DNA of 64,000 bases from Rhizophagus irregularis (Eukaryota; Glomeromycota; Glomeromycetes; Glomerales; Glomeraceae). The notes below the pieces were generated by a model, which did no database searches, was not told the DNA's origin, and was given only the letters and a program-made list of their open reading frames with translations. The DNA lies in NCBI RefSeq assembly GCF_026210795.1, contig NC_089449.1, forward strand, positions 1,798,001-1,862,000, in the 5' to 3' direction. Positions within the stretch are counted from its first letter, which is position 1, and each line of letters begins with the position of its first letter. Below, in pieces: positions 47,755 to 59,174 of the stretch. Made by a program: the position numbers and the translations under genes.

Positions 47755-48894
47755 AGCAAGTCAGAGATATTATTGTATACGACATTCCATATACCTGGGA
47801 TGTTGAAAAAATCTTAGAAGAATTAACGTTATAGGGCAAAACTATTAAGTTGTCATTAAAACGGCAACACAAATATCAGACTCTTAGAGTCAAAATAGTT
47901 TTAAACTCATTTACCCTTCCCACATTTAACAAGTTCTGGACGACTGACCTGGGAAGTATACCGGTGAGATAGTTCCCCGCTAGTTGGACTTTACGAGAAA
48001 GAAAACAATGTGAAAAGTTCCAAGCTGTTATTCATGACATTCCAGTGGATATGACGATGGCTACCTTATGAGCTGACCGTAAACTAACAACATTTTTAAC
48101 GATGTGCGGTGCTAGCGTGTTTAAAATTTTACAAACAAGTAAAGATAAGAGGAAGCTCGTAGAATATTTTGAGAATTAGGAGGCTATACTCAAAGCCTTA
48201 GGAACTCTGCAAGCTTTCTGGGAGAATTCTCTAGAGTTGAAATGGTGTTGACACTCTTTACCTACCTTGAAGAAAGCACCAACTAAACAAAAGGCAAAGA
48301 ATGTTCCTGACAAGAAACCTGGAAAAATCGCGCAACAGTCCGGTAACGTTAACCTTAAGAAGAAGGACCTGAAATCCTTGGCTAGTACTAAGAAGCAAGC
48401 CAAATCTACTAAAGACCCGTTGAAGGATCCCAAATCCCAGAAGTCGAAGTCCAATAAGAAATTTAGGGATAAAGGAGGTAATAAGGATAACACAGTGGTT
48501 TTAGCAGAAATTTTATCCTTACTGTGAAAATTAGTCTAAGAACTTTCCTTGGTTGACAGCTGGGGGATTCATTCTTTTTTTTCTTAAAGATTTAGTAGTT
48601 ATAAGAATAATAGATTTTATTCAGAATAGGCAGAATTCATTTTTTTTTTTTGACTGGGAACTCTCGTTAAATTAGTATTTGGGTGTCTTTTTTTATTCTA
48701 TTTGGTTCGTAGCTTGAGTTGCGGCTAAGCCTGCATTCCTTGTGAAGCGAGGCTAGACGACCCCTTCGATTTGTTTAAGAAGTTAGGTTAATCTTTAGCT
48801 TAGAATAATGGTTTTACTTTATTTGTACCCGTCCTATGTATAGTACAACCCCAGTACTAGTCTTTATTTTAAAAATAAAAATAAAAAATAAAAA
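47755..48894 (+). pseudogene. Retroposed ORF1-type gene with target duplication
   Basis: The 14-mer TTTATAATATAATG stands at 47741-47754 and again at 48895-48908, and an A-rich tail precedes the second copy, so this is a retroposed copy. Conceptual translation gives VYDIPYTWDVEKILEEL, LGSIPVR, FPASWTLRERKQCEKFQAV and KDKRKLVEYFEN, with at least six stops, then a lysine-rich tail (48267-48527). Its first part resembles an RRM/gag-like ORF1 of another retrotransposon. The region from about 48540 is non-coding 3' sequence. I do not recognise a cellular function. Confidence 0.65.
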
Positions 48895-48908
48895 TTTATA
48901 ATATAATG

Positions 48909-49262
48909 TTTATTGAATGATTAGAAAAGAAAAAATAACAAATTAGAAAGATAGAAAAAAAAATAACAGAAAAAAAATAAAATAGAAAGATAATAGATTA
49001 AAAGAAATAAGATTTGTAAAACTATAAAAAGAGATGGAATTTAATAGGAATTTCACAGTTCAGAGTAACTCAATTTTATAAACATAAAAAGGCTAAATTT
49101 TAGATTTGGTTTCAGTTCAACTTAATAAAATATTAATTATTAAAAGTTATTTTAAATATACTTATGGTTTGCCTAAGTTTTTAATTAATATTTAATTTTG
49201 AAAAGTAAAAAGATGAAATAAATAAAGTGATCTGCCTAAACTAGTTTTAAATTTGGCTAAAT
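48909..49262. other. AT-rich spacer
   Basis: No gene, repeat or element end is recognisable here beyond A-rich runs. Confidence 0.5.
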
Positions 49263-50005
49263 GTCTAAACTATACTTGTGTCTGAAATTATTTTAGTATT
49301 ACGGAAATACATAATTACGTAATTCTGTAATTATTAAGTAATTCATTAGAAAAACTCCGTATTCCGTAATTAATTTCGGACTCCGTAATTAATTTCGTAT
49401 TACGAAAATATTTGGCCAGAATTAGCCTTAATTTTGGCCGATTTATATATAAAAACTTTAACAAATAATAAATCGGCACCCAGTGATCCGTTTTGGATGA
49501 TCTTACTACCATTTGATTCGTCTCGATAAGGCGATTCTAATGGTAGTAAGATCATTTAAATCCAATCACTAGATCGCGCTCTGATACCAATAACTTTTAA
49601 ATATTTATAGCATAATAGCTCCGTCAATTTCAATGCTAGAAAAATGATCTTACCGCCCTTAGAATCGTCTCGTCATGACGAATCGAATGGTGGTAAATTC
49701 ATTCAAATCTAATCACTACATCGTGCTCTGACACCAAAATTCATTAAATGTTTATAGTAAATTAACTCCATCAATATCGGTGCTATAGAAATGAAACACA
49801 TATCATTAGATTCGTCTCGATGAGATTAATCGAATGGTAGTAAGATCATCGAAATCTGATCACTAGATCCCGCGAAATTCGCAATTTTGCATTATTATGC
49901 AAATTTCAGAATTTCGGAATACGTAATTAATTACGATTTCGTAATTTTGGATTTTGGATTTGCCAATTGAATTTCAGAAATAACTATAGTCTAAACTTTA
50001 GTTTC
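49263..50005. mobile_element. Possible TIR element carrying the 147-bp satellite
   Basis: CTAAACTATA...TCTGAAATT near 49266 has a diverged inverted partner near 49960-50000, and ACGTAATT/TTCCGTAAT-type inverted blocks follow on both sides. The satellite lies between. End coordinates are approximate and no target duplication was identified. Confidence 0.4.
49490..49875 (-). repeat. 147-bp hairpin satellite, free-standing, three units
   Basis: AATGG anchors at 49539, 49686 and 49833 are exactly 147 bp apart. Each unit has the GATTCGTCTCGATAAGGCGA-type hairpin followed by CCAATCACTAGATC. The orientation is the same as in copy A, but no TIR transposon arm adjoins it. Confidence 0.85.
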
Positions 50006-50451
50006 GCCAATTTTTTTTATAATATTTTATTATTATTTCAATGTTTAATATAATTTACTATAGGTTTTATTTTTCATCAAGTTTCGCTAATTTTTTATTA
50101 ATATTTTAATATAGTTTCATCAAGTTTAACCTTTTTAACATTTTGACAATTTGTTAAACTATCTAGTTTTGCCCAGCACTTTAAAAATAAATATAAACTT
50201 TTGTAACAAGAATTATCATACTTTGAAAGTAGAAATATAAATAAAACTTTGTGGTGAGAGTTATCAAAGTTTGAAAGTTAAGTATATAATTATATAAAAC
50301 TAAACTAAGCACAAATATTAATGTTTCATTGCGAACAAATATATGATAAAAGCAGAGAACTTGTTTATTAACGAGTGGCAGAAATCAGTGACACTGTTAA
50401 TTAATACTCTAATTGAGATTGAGAATGGAACAAAGTTTCATTCTATAAAAA

Positions 50452-50823
50452 TTGCATTTTCTAGAACAGTACGTTCTTCAGAATAACTTTGCTGTCTTTA
50501 AACATAAAAGTGAAAAATTTCCAGATGGTACTTGTAAAAAAAAGGTATTTAAGTGTGATTTAGAAGGAAGGTATACTGAGAAGCTTTTAAGATTAACATT
50601 AGGTAAAGAAAAAAATAAAGAAACTAAAAAACAGAATTGTATGTGGCAAATGAATGTTAATAGGCGAATGAATTTACTTATAGTAACTGTAACGTTATTT
50701 AATAACGAATACAATTATGAGATTCTCATTGATACCATAAAATTTTCCACTTCTTACAAAAATTTTACTGAAGAAATTATGAAACATATAGAATTTTATA
50801 TATGTTGTGCATGGCCAATATAA
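50452..50823 (+). pseudogene. MULE-3 FAR1-type DNA-binding domain
   Basis: The frame FLEQYVLQNNFAVFKHKSEK, then FKCDLEGRY, QNCMWQMNVNRR and EYNYEI follows the FAR1 pattern of paired C and H positions found at the N-terminus of MULE transposases, where it binds DNA. The ATG at 50452 is probably internal; the upstream sequence is broken. A stop at 50821 separates it from the next piece. Confidence 0.6.
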
Positions 50824-51427
50824 TGCAGAAACAATTAGAAATCTTCTTCAACTGAAGTATCCTGATCATGTATTTCTTATTCAAGACTTGGAAAATGCAA
50901 TTTAAAAAAATCAAACAAGAAAAAGGTCTTAATAATTTAGGAGATGCAGCATTTTTATTAATGAGACTTTTTGAATTGCAAGCAGATGCTATGACTCTGC
51001 ATAGTTTGTAAAGCCATTAATAGATGATACAAGTAACCAACTAATTGGTATTTTCTGAATATTACCAGCACAATGTAAAAGATGGTCTAAATTTTATGAC
51101 ATTATTATCCATAACAATACTGCTTGAACTAATGTATAACTACCCATTAAGTTTCTTTATTTTAATTGATAATTATAATAAAAAATAAGAATCTTATAAA
51201 TGGTTGCTTTGATGTTATCTTGAAGCATGCAAAATTCCTCCATTGATATTTATCACTGATGCTAATCCTGCCATGATTGCAGCTATTTCTACAGTATTTT
51301 CAGAAACTTATCATATGCAATGTTTATATCATCTTTACCAAAATCTTCTAAAAAAACTTTGTTCATATTTAGGATCACCTCTTTATCAAGAATTTCTTAA
51401 AAATTTTAGGGCAATTTAACGTTCTTA
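50824..51427 (+). pseudogene. MULE-3 catalytic domain, first part
   Basis: Across several frames the sequence gives LKYPDHVFLIQDLENA, FITDANPAMIAAISTVF (about 51250) and YHMQCLYHLYQNL (about 51310), the second catalytic aspartate and the C-x-x-H block of MULE transposases. It has multiple stops. The frame runs into the insertion at 51436 and resumes at 52208 after the two MITEs (YYE, then SVFECQSADIVKKYEVGKK). Confidence 0.65.
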
Positions 51428-51435
51428 TTATGAAA

Positions 51436-51909
51436 TAGTGTTTGGAATCATGTAACAGTTATTTAGAACTCTGAAAATACATATGGAGGTCATAAATGAT
51501 CGGCAAGATTTTAGCCTAAAATAAGCAACTTTTCAGGACCGGAATTATGATAATGCTGGCCTGTATCAAAACGGACAATAAAATTTAGGCCGGCACTATC
51601 TAAAAAAGGCAAGATTTTCATGAAAATTTAGGTTCTTTTTAAGCAAACTCAAATGTGACCTTTTTATGTATTTTTCAGGATCCTAGTTATTTGAATAACT
51701 CGAGTCATTTAGCCAGATATAATATAGTTAAAATTCTAATTGGGCATTAAATCCTTAAATTTAACTGAGTTAAAATCATAATTCGGGCTAAAAATTATGT
51801 AAATCATTACTATAAAAGGAAATTTAACTTATTCGAATATTATTCAAATACACTTTATAAATTTAAATGAATACTCAAGTATATTCGAATATATTTGATT
51901 CCAAACACT
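51436..51909. mobile_element. hAT-type MITE
   Basis: 474 bp with ends TAGTGTTTGGAATCA and TGATTCCAAACACTA. Target duplication TTATGAAA: left copy 51428-51435, right copy 52208-52215, separated from the element by a later insertion. No ORF. Confidence 0.85.
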
Positions 51910-51912
51910 ATT

Positions 51913-52207
51913 AGGCCAAGTAAATAAATTTATTCGTTTCTTATGACCGGGCGGGTCATGTAAATGTTACGAAAAAATAAAAAAATTTATTTTATTTGGT
52001 CAGTACGATTTTAGTTTTGACCAATCATAGTCATAAAAAAATAATTTTTTTTTCCACCCGGTGACCTGAGCAAAAAATTTATTAAATCAACCAATCATCA
52101 TCTAGGAATCGGCTAAATTTTTTTGAAAATAAATTTTTTTTCCGGGTGGCCGGGTCAAATTTAGCAATTTTTTTTCATGAGAAACGAATAATTTTATTTC
52201 TTTGGCC
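51913..52207. mobile_element. PIF/Harbinger-like MITE in the hAT duplication
   Basis: 295 bp with imperfect inverted ends of about 30 bases (GGCCAAGTAAATAAATTTAT / ATTTTATTTCTTTGGCC) and a 3-bp TTA duplication (51910-51912, 52208-52210). Inside the ends lie GC-rich GACCGGGCGGGTCA blocks. It entered the right-hand TTATGAAA of the hAT MITE. Confidence 0.8.
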
Positions 52208-52792
52208 TTATGAAAGTGTATTTGAATGCCAGTCTGCAGATATAGTTAAAAAATATGAAGTAGGAAAAAAATATATAACTACAATGCTACTAAATAGAAA
52301 ATATACATGGGTAAAGTGTTTTATATTAAAACATTTCACGGTAAGAATACAATTCATATAATGCGTAGAATCAGAAATGCGTTAATACAGAAGGCTGTAC
52401 AGTCAAGCTTTTTTCTTTCACAAATTCAAGAATCAATTAAAAATTGGCTAGAATTTGAGTTAATTAAGAATCGTTATTTAATTTGAAAATTCTTAACATT
52501 ACAGTATACACAACCCTTTATTATTCAAATGTTTTTTAAAACCATGAAAAAGTATCTCACTAAATCAATTCATGATGCACATTATAAGCAAATATACCAA
52601 TCTGTATATTATTGTACACATCAAGTACCATTTTCTGAAATTTCAGCATTAGATAACGATTCATTTGAACCCTTTTTTAATAAAAAAGTAGATAATTCTA
52701 TTGAAACACTTATTGAAGCTGATGAGAATCAGGAACTTAATTTAAAATCCTTAATTTCAATGGTTAACTCAAGCAATATTTTAAAAATTTGA
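52208..52792 (+). pseudogene. MULE-3 transposase, middle part
   Basis: Resumes after the MITE pair with SVFECQSADIVKKYEVGKKY and TWVKCFILKHFT, then, after a frame change, RRIRNALIQKAVQSSFFL and the 52529-52792 frame (MFFKTMKKYLTKSIHDAHYK to a stop at 52790). The latter aligns with the helical region before the SWIM finger of MULE-1 (23300-23556). Stops lie near 52358 and 52484. Confidence 0.6.
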
Positions 52793-52982
52793 AAGGGCTC
52801 TCAGTATAATTTACTGAAGTATTATCACATATGGGCTGATTTGTCTACCTTTAATTAAAATATTGATTTTGTTACATTTTTATTATACAAAATACTATAT
52901 AATATACAGTAAATTGGGTGTGAGTATTAAAAAACTTTTATTTAATGTTATTATACTTTAAGTTGGTAAATATTTCTTTTAA

Positions 52983-54399
52983 ATTAATTGCCAATCTGCC
53001 ACTAAACGATACAAAATTGATTAGTAAATCTGTCGCAAGTTCTTATATGAATGACATCAATCGGCACATTTCAACTCTGATTTTATCCTATATAAGTCAT
53101 GCTTAATGTTACCAATTAATAATGCAAAACGTGAATATGTCACAAAAAAAAAATTTTTTTCGTTTGCTATAATTTAAAGAGTTTACTTTGGAGGAAGTCA
53201 CCATTCCAGCTCATATTTTAGGTAACTTTACACCAATTATTCGTGAATTTTGCAAATTTTACGGTGCAGAACCTCTATAATAGGAACTTAAAAAAATTTA
53301 AATAAAATTTGATTCTATGATTGAATTTTAATTTTATAAAAAGAATTAAACTCTATTTGTTAAAAGGAATCGATTTAAAAAATAAAAAAAAGTCTCAATT
53401 TTTTAGATTATGTAAGCATCATGTGATACATATATTAGCCAATCAGAAATTAGGATTTTATTAATTATATGATATAAAAATTTATATAATATATTTGTTT
53501 ATTGTATTTCATTATAAACTGATGATTGATGAATCAGGTACATGATAATGAGATTTATATTTTATTATATGCATTTTTTGATTAAATTAAAGTAAAATTA
53601 CTTAATTTTTGAATTCTTTTGTTTATAAATTTATTATCTGAACTGTCTTTTAAATATCATTATTTATAACATTAAATTAATCTATACTTAAATAATTTTG
53701 TTTATTAATTTTTTTTTTTGCAATATTAGAACTTTTTTTTCTTCTTAGCATATTGAAAAAAAAATCTGAAGTAAAATAATAATTAATATTACATTAAATG
53801 TGGCTAAAAAAGATCTGTAATGCAAAAATTAGACTAGTCTCAATTTTAACTAAATTTTGTCAGTATATTTAAATTACAGATTTTTAAACAATTAAAACTT
53901 AGCCAAAATTTAATTTAGAAAAAAAATAACCGATAATTTTTAAAGCTAATGATCATATCTATAAAAATTATCGGTTAAATTTTTTACTTTAATATAAAAA
54001 AATTTTTTTTTTAGAAATTTATAATCAATCAATTGTTACTATACATAAGTAGTTGAGTATAGAGGTTCTGCACTATACAAGATTTTTTTGTATTATTATA
54101 TAATATATGGTATATTCTTGCTTAGATTAACAAAATAATGTTTTAAAAAAAATAAAATAAAATAAATTTTTTTTTTTTTTTTGGCAATGTTTTAGTTTTA
54201 CCAATTTTATAAAACTATACTTAAGTAATATAACACCTTTTTTTAATGTATTTTTAGGGCATTTATATTACAACAAAACATTTTCAAACTTGTACAAACA
54301 CCATTCAGAAGCAATAGTATTTAATATAAAAATGTCTGACGAGATTAATTATAGATTGCCAATCATTTTGTATCGCTGAGTGGCGAATCGGCAATTAAT
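52983..54399. mobile_element. Nested TIR element, about 1.4 kb
   Basis: ATTAATTGCC...CCACTAAACGATACAAAAT at 52983 is repeated inverted, with mismatches, at about 54350-54399 (ATTTTGTATCGCTGAGTGG). No ORF; it is interrupted by another element at 53264-54073. Confidence 0.65.
53264..54073. mobile_element. Innermost TIR element, about 0.8 kb
   Basis: The ends GTGCAGAACCTCTATA and TATAGAGGTTCTGCAC are perfect 16-bp inverted repeats of a mariner/pogo-like type. AT-rich interior without coding potential. Flanking duplication not certain. Confidence 0.65.
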
Positions 54400-54439
54400 A
54401 TAATTCTTAGCATTTACTATATATATTAAAAATTTGTAT

Positions 54440-54767
54440 CTCAACTTTAAATGTAAATATTTCCAGATCTAATGATCCAATCGGCAAGCTCTTTTTTCGC
54501 TCATATAGACCAGATCAAGGGCTTTCTGAAAAGCCTAAATTTATAAAAAATGGATCAGTAAATCCCAAGATATTTGCATTTAAGCATGTTAAAAAGTTCA
54601 TACCTCAACTTTAAACGTAAATATCTCCAAATCTAATGATTCAATCGGCAAGCTCTTTTTTCACCTATAAAGTCCAGAACAAGGGCTTTCCAACGAGCCT
54701 AAAATTATAGAAAATGGATCAGTGAATCTTGGTATATTTGCGTCTAAAGATGGTAATACAAATTTCG
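54440..54767 (+). repeat. 164-bp tandem duplication
   Basis: CTCAACTTTAAA starts at 54440 and 54604; both copies continue through GTAAATAT, CAATCGGCAAGCTC and GGGCTTTC blocks and an AAAATGGATCAGT string. About 85% similar by eye. Confidence 0.8.
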
Positions 54768-55171
54768 ACATAAAATAATTATTTTTATTGTTTGAAAATA
54801 TCTATTATGATACCATCTTTTATATGATATTTTTATTATACTTTTATAAACATTTATAGCTACTAAGACTATATAAATTTTTATTTTACTTTATATTTTA
54901 TTAAAATATACTTACTTTTTAATAATATATGTTAAAAATTCCATATATATGAGAAATGGGTTTTTTATTAGTGAAATGGGTTTTTTCACACCTCTTTTAC
55001 ATTTAATAATTTAAGTTTCGCAAATGTGAATTTTTGTTCAACTTATTATTTAGTCAAGTGATTATCAATCAGATGATTTTTTGGTATTACAAAACAATTT
55101 TGAATAATGAAAATTGTGAAAATTAATTCAACAACTCTTTTTAATGCAGAGTAGACAAATCAGCCCATATG

Positions 55172-55332
55172 AACATGTGATTTTGCTTAATACTGAAAAA
55201 TATTTATGCACTTGTTTCATGCTTGTCATACATGGTATTATATGCAGACATTTTTTTAAAGTGTTTGTTGAAATTTCTAAAGTATATTTTCATTTAATAT
55301 TTATTTCTAAGCATTGGTATAAAGATGAATAT
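55172..55332 (+). pseudogene. MULE-3 SWIM zinc finger
   Basis: EHVILLNTEKYLCTCFMLVIHGIICRHFF gives the C-x-C...C-x-H SWIM pattern of MULE transposases, followed by KVFVEISKVYFHLIF. The first residues of the open frame (from 55144) belong to the TIR of the inserted element, so its ATG is not a real start. The frame is cut by the MITE at 55333. Confidence 0.7.
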
Positions 55333-55511
55333 GTTGTGCCTCAGATTGATTCTTGCCTCAGATTAAAACTCACGCTGCGTGAGATCAATACCAGATCACA
55401 TGTATTACATATATGGTAATTTTACTATGTAGATCATCACGTGTATATATATAATTCATCACATCCTATTGGTAGTTTTAATCTGAGGCAAGAATCAATC
55501 TGAGGCACAAC
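55333..55511. mobile_element. 179-bp MITE with 38-bp perfect TIRs
   Basis: The ends GTTGTGCCTCAGATTG... and their exact reverse complement cover 38 bases each; each arm holds GCCTCAGATT twice. It interrupts the MULE frame after WYKDEY. The perfect match of the arms points to recent insertion. Confidence 0.85.
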
Positions 55512-55696
55512 AAATATATCATTTCAAACAATATTTCTTCTAGTAAAATAATAATAAATAGTTACCAAAATGATTAAAATGATATGCAAATCACTTTAGA
55601 ATTTATACGAAAATATATTGTAATTTGTAAATGATCTTTCAGAGAGCTATTTTAGGCAAATATCACAAAAACAATTGAAATTTGGTACTTTAATAG
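55512..55696. other. Remnant MULE-3 sequence, no readable frame
   Basis: AT-rich sequence between the MITE and the hAT element. A short stretch (SFQTIFL) may continue the MULE frame; nothing more can be supported. Confidence 0.35.
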
Positions 55697-56074
55697 GCAC
55701 AAGTTAGGGTTTCGATTCTAAATCCACTTAATCTGGATTAATCCGTCAATCCGGATAATTTCGGATATCCTGATCCGTAGAAATTTGATCCGATTGTACT
55801 GCAGATTTAGGATAATAGATGATTCAGATTTTAATCCTTATAAATAGGATAGATTATCGCTAAATTTTAATTTATTAAACCTTCGTAAGAACATGATGAT
55901 GATGAAATTTAATAAATCTTTAAAAGGCAATCAAATTTGTTAAAACTCATTCACATTTGTATATTTTACACGTTAATGATGTTATAATTGAATAAATTGG
56001 TTAAAAATGCCTTATATTCGAAGATTTTTTTTTTTAAAAAAAATAGAGTTTCGTACTTTAGAAAAATTGTATTG

Positions 56075-58240
56075 ATGGCGGACAGTTCTAACGAAACAGA
56101 ATTTAATAATAATTATGACCAAAATGATGCTGAAGTTGAAGTTAATGAAAAGACTGCAACCAAATGGAAAAAAAGGAAAAACCCCAGTTTTACTAATGAA
56201 TATTTTGAAAAAATAATTGATCCAAAAACTGGTGATGAATTACGTATTTGCAAAATTTTAGATGATGATGGCAACCAGTGCAAAAAGACATATCGAAATA
56301 CAGGAAGTTCAACGGGAAATCTAATTCAGCATCTGGATTTAGTGCACAAAATCATTTCTCAAGAAAATGAAAAGAAAAAGGTAGATATTTTTTGCTTTAA
56401 TTACTATTTACTTAAAAAATAAAATTTTTAAATTCTAATGTCAATAATCTAATATTTAGCCGCATACGACAAAAATTACAGATTATGTAAAAAGTACTCA
56501 GCCCTACCCTCCACATATTCAAAGACAACGGGAAGAAGGTTTGCTTAAGTGGATGCTAAGAACAAATCAGCCCCTCTCTGCTGTTACAAATGAAGCATAC
56601 AAAGAAATGATGAATATTTTCGATTCATCATTTATTATACCAGGAGAAAAAAAAATTTGAACAATGATTGGAAAAAGTTATAATCACAATCAAAGAAATT
56701 GCCATAACCTTCTTGATGAAACAGCACGGAATATTTCATTAACAACTGATTTTTGGTCTAGCAGAGCAAAACATGGTTATCTTGGAGTAACTGCTACTTG
56801 GATCACACCAGATCTCAAAATTAAAGATGTTATGTTAGAAACATACAGCAGTTGTTATTGCTAATTCCCTACATAAGATTATTTCAGATTGGAAATTAGA
56901 AGATCGTATCTCTTCAATCACTACTGACAACGGAGCTAACATGGTAGCATCAATTCCTTTCTTGAAAATTAAGCCTGGGTGTTCTGATATTTTACGCTTA
57001 CCATGTACAGCCCACACATTACAACTTGCAATTATAAAAAGATTAGCTCCGGTAGAAGTTCTGGTGGCACGTGTAAGGAGATTAGTAAGATTTTTTGTAA
57101 CTCAAAAGCAAGTAGAACGATTAACAGCAGTTCAAAAAAAACTTGGCTACAATGAAGTTTTACATCTTATACAAGATGTTCCAACCTGTTAGAATTTTAC
57201 ATACTATGCTTGAGATCGTATTTATTTTTTTAAAGACGTTATTATTCAACTTCAAACAGATTTAATTACTTTGTCCATTAGAAAAGAAAAGAATGATGGT
57301 GCAAAGCTCAAAAAAATTATGCTATCAGATTCTGAGTGGGAATTAATAGATCAATTAGTAACTTTATTAATGCCATTTGAAGAAGAAACACGTAAATTTT
57401 CTGGTGGAACTTACGTGACTTTAAGTAGGATGATATCAACTATTAAAGAGTTAATTTTTGATCTAGCTGGAGATTTTCCATCTGATAATACAACTAATCT
57501 TTCATATGAAGATAATGAAGAAGTTAATACATTTCCAATTGAAACTAATGATGAAGAAGTTATCAGTGATTTTACCAATAAGAAAATATCAATTAAAGAA
57601 CCTTTGAATACAACTGGAGTTTTGAATAAAGTTCAAAATAATATTTATAACGCGTTGATTTTTTATTAGAATATTCCTAATGAACTTGGTTTAATGGCGG
57701 CACTTCTGGATTCCCGTTATAAAAATTTGGACTTTGTGAAGGATGAAGATGAAAAACAACAAATTATTCAAAAGCTTTGTGATGAATATAATAAAATTAA
57801 TAATGAAACTGCAAATTCCCAAAAAGAAATTCAATTAGAACCAGTTTCTCCAGAAGAAGGTTCTTCCCGTTCATATAAAAAATATCAACAATTACGTTTA
57901 ATGAAATATAAGAATAAACAACAAGTATTAAATGATGAATCCACTGCTAAAGTAGATAAAATTGCAGAATATTTGGCAATGCCATTAGCGATGGAAACTG
58001 AAGATCCACTGGAATGGTAAAGTCAGTTGGCATACTTTTCCAAATTTTTCCAAACTTTCTCGTAAGTATTTAGCAATACCTGCGACTTCCGTATCTAGCG
58101 AATGTTTATTTTCAGATGCTGGCAACCTAATAAATGCATAGAGAACACGATTAAATACAAATCTAGTTGGAAAAATGCTTTTTTTGAAACGAAATATGAA
58201 TGTTATGAATGTTTTCGCACCCAACTGGAATGAGGAATAA
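56075..58240 (+). pseudogene. hAT transposase with BED zinc finger
   Basis: Start chosen at the ATG at 56075 (MADSSNETEFNNNYDQND); the frame before it is low-complexity. A BED finger, C-x8-C-x15-H-x4-H, spans CKILDDDGNQC to LDLVH at about 56250-56346. A GT-AG intron of 79 bp (56381-56459) follows. The catalytic part includes LTTDFWSSRAKHGYLGV (56740) and TTDNGANMVASIPF (about 56922), then PCTAHTLQLAI (57002). An insertion and frame changes occur near 57190-57240 and 57668. The dimerisation region LAIPATSVSSECLFSDAG lies at about 58070 and the stop is at 58238-58240. Stops at 56658, 57190, 57667, 58018 and 58139 inactivate it. Confidence 0.8.
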
Positions 58241-58342
58241 ACAGTAATACTGTAATAGTAAGTAGTAACTTACAAATCATAACTCAAATAGTCAAATTAC
58301 AATATCGGTTTTAATAAATATTAAATAAACGTGCATAAAGCA

Positions 58343-58858
58343 TAGTGTTCTTCACGAATCGAATTGAATCGAATCGTTGGATTTGGATTTGATTTGATCA
58401 AACCCGAATAATAGAATTTTAGATTTGATTTGATCAAATCAAATCGATTAGTTCAGATTCGATTCGATTTGACGAATCGCCGATCTTTCCTTTTTAGGTC
58501 GAATGTTACACAAGATCTAAAAAGGATATCTGCGCGTTTCACAAAAATTATTTTATGGAACGGGTATCACCCAAAAAGGAAATTCCAATGATCAGCAAAA
58601 TAAATTTCCTTTTTTGGAAACTTATACAACCTTATTCGATACTTTTTTCCATTTTTGCAGGAAATAAAATTTTCCTTTTTTGGAATTTTATATAACGTCA
58701 CATGATCGAATCGAATCAGGCTTGATTCGGATTCAAGTTTGAATCAAAATTTCAGATTTGAGTTCGATTCGTGAATCAAAAATTATCGAATCAAATCAAA
58801 TCAAACCCGAATTGAATCCGAATTGATTCGATTCAATTGAATCATTTGCGGAACACTA
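58343..58858. mobile_element. hAT-type MITE nested in hAT-3
   Basis: 516 bp, ends TAGTGTTC and GAACACTA followed inward by GAATCGAATTGAATCG-like repeats. Perfect 8-bp duplication ATAAAGCA at 58335-58342 and 58859-58866. The interior is dominated by GATTCGATT-type repeats; no ORF. Confidence 0.9.
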
Positions 58859-59174
58859 ATAAAGCATAATTGTCAATTTATAATTGTCAATTGTTAAATG
58901 GTGTTGACGTTTTTAATTTTTTTATTTGTAAAATGTAAATTGTAATTTGTTTTAATTGTAAATTGTTATTACTTTATAAAGTTGTACAGTATATCTAAAT
59001 CTGGATGAAAATCCGAATGCAATCCTATTATTATTAACCTGGATTAAATCTGAAATTACGGATGATCCTAAAAATTTTGGATTATACTAGACCCGGATTA
59101 TAAACTGAATACTGTATGATGATGGGAATTAGGATTCTATCCGAATAGCTTTAAAAAATAGGATCAAACCCCTA

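Larger units (their letters stand above)
52828..55171. mobile_element. 2.3 kb TIR element in MULE-3
   Basis: A 21-bp perfect inverted repeat (CATATGGGCTGATTTGTCTA...) occupies 52828-52848 and 55151-55171. The MULE frame reads up to the left end and continues (EHVILLNTEKYLCTC) directly after the right one. It contains no recognisable transposase, but holds two nested TIR elements and a tandem duplication. The target duplication is unclear. Confidence 0.6.
55705..59174 (+). mobile_element. hAT transposon (hAT-3) with perfect 8-bp duplication
   Basis: Ends TAGGGTTTCGATTCTA and GGATCAAACCCCTA, flanked by GCACAAGT at 55697-55704 and 59175-59182, exactly eight bases. Contains a broken BED-type transposase and a nested MITE. 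It sits in the tip of the foldback element at 59175-60240. Confidence 0.9.
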
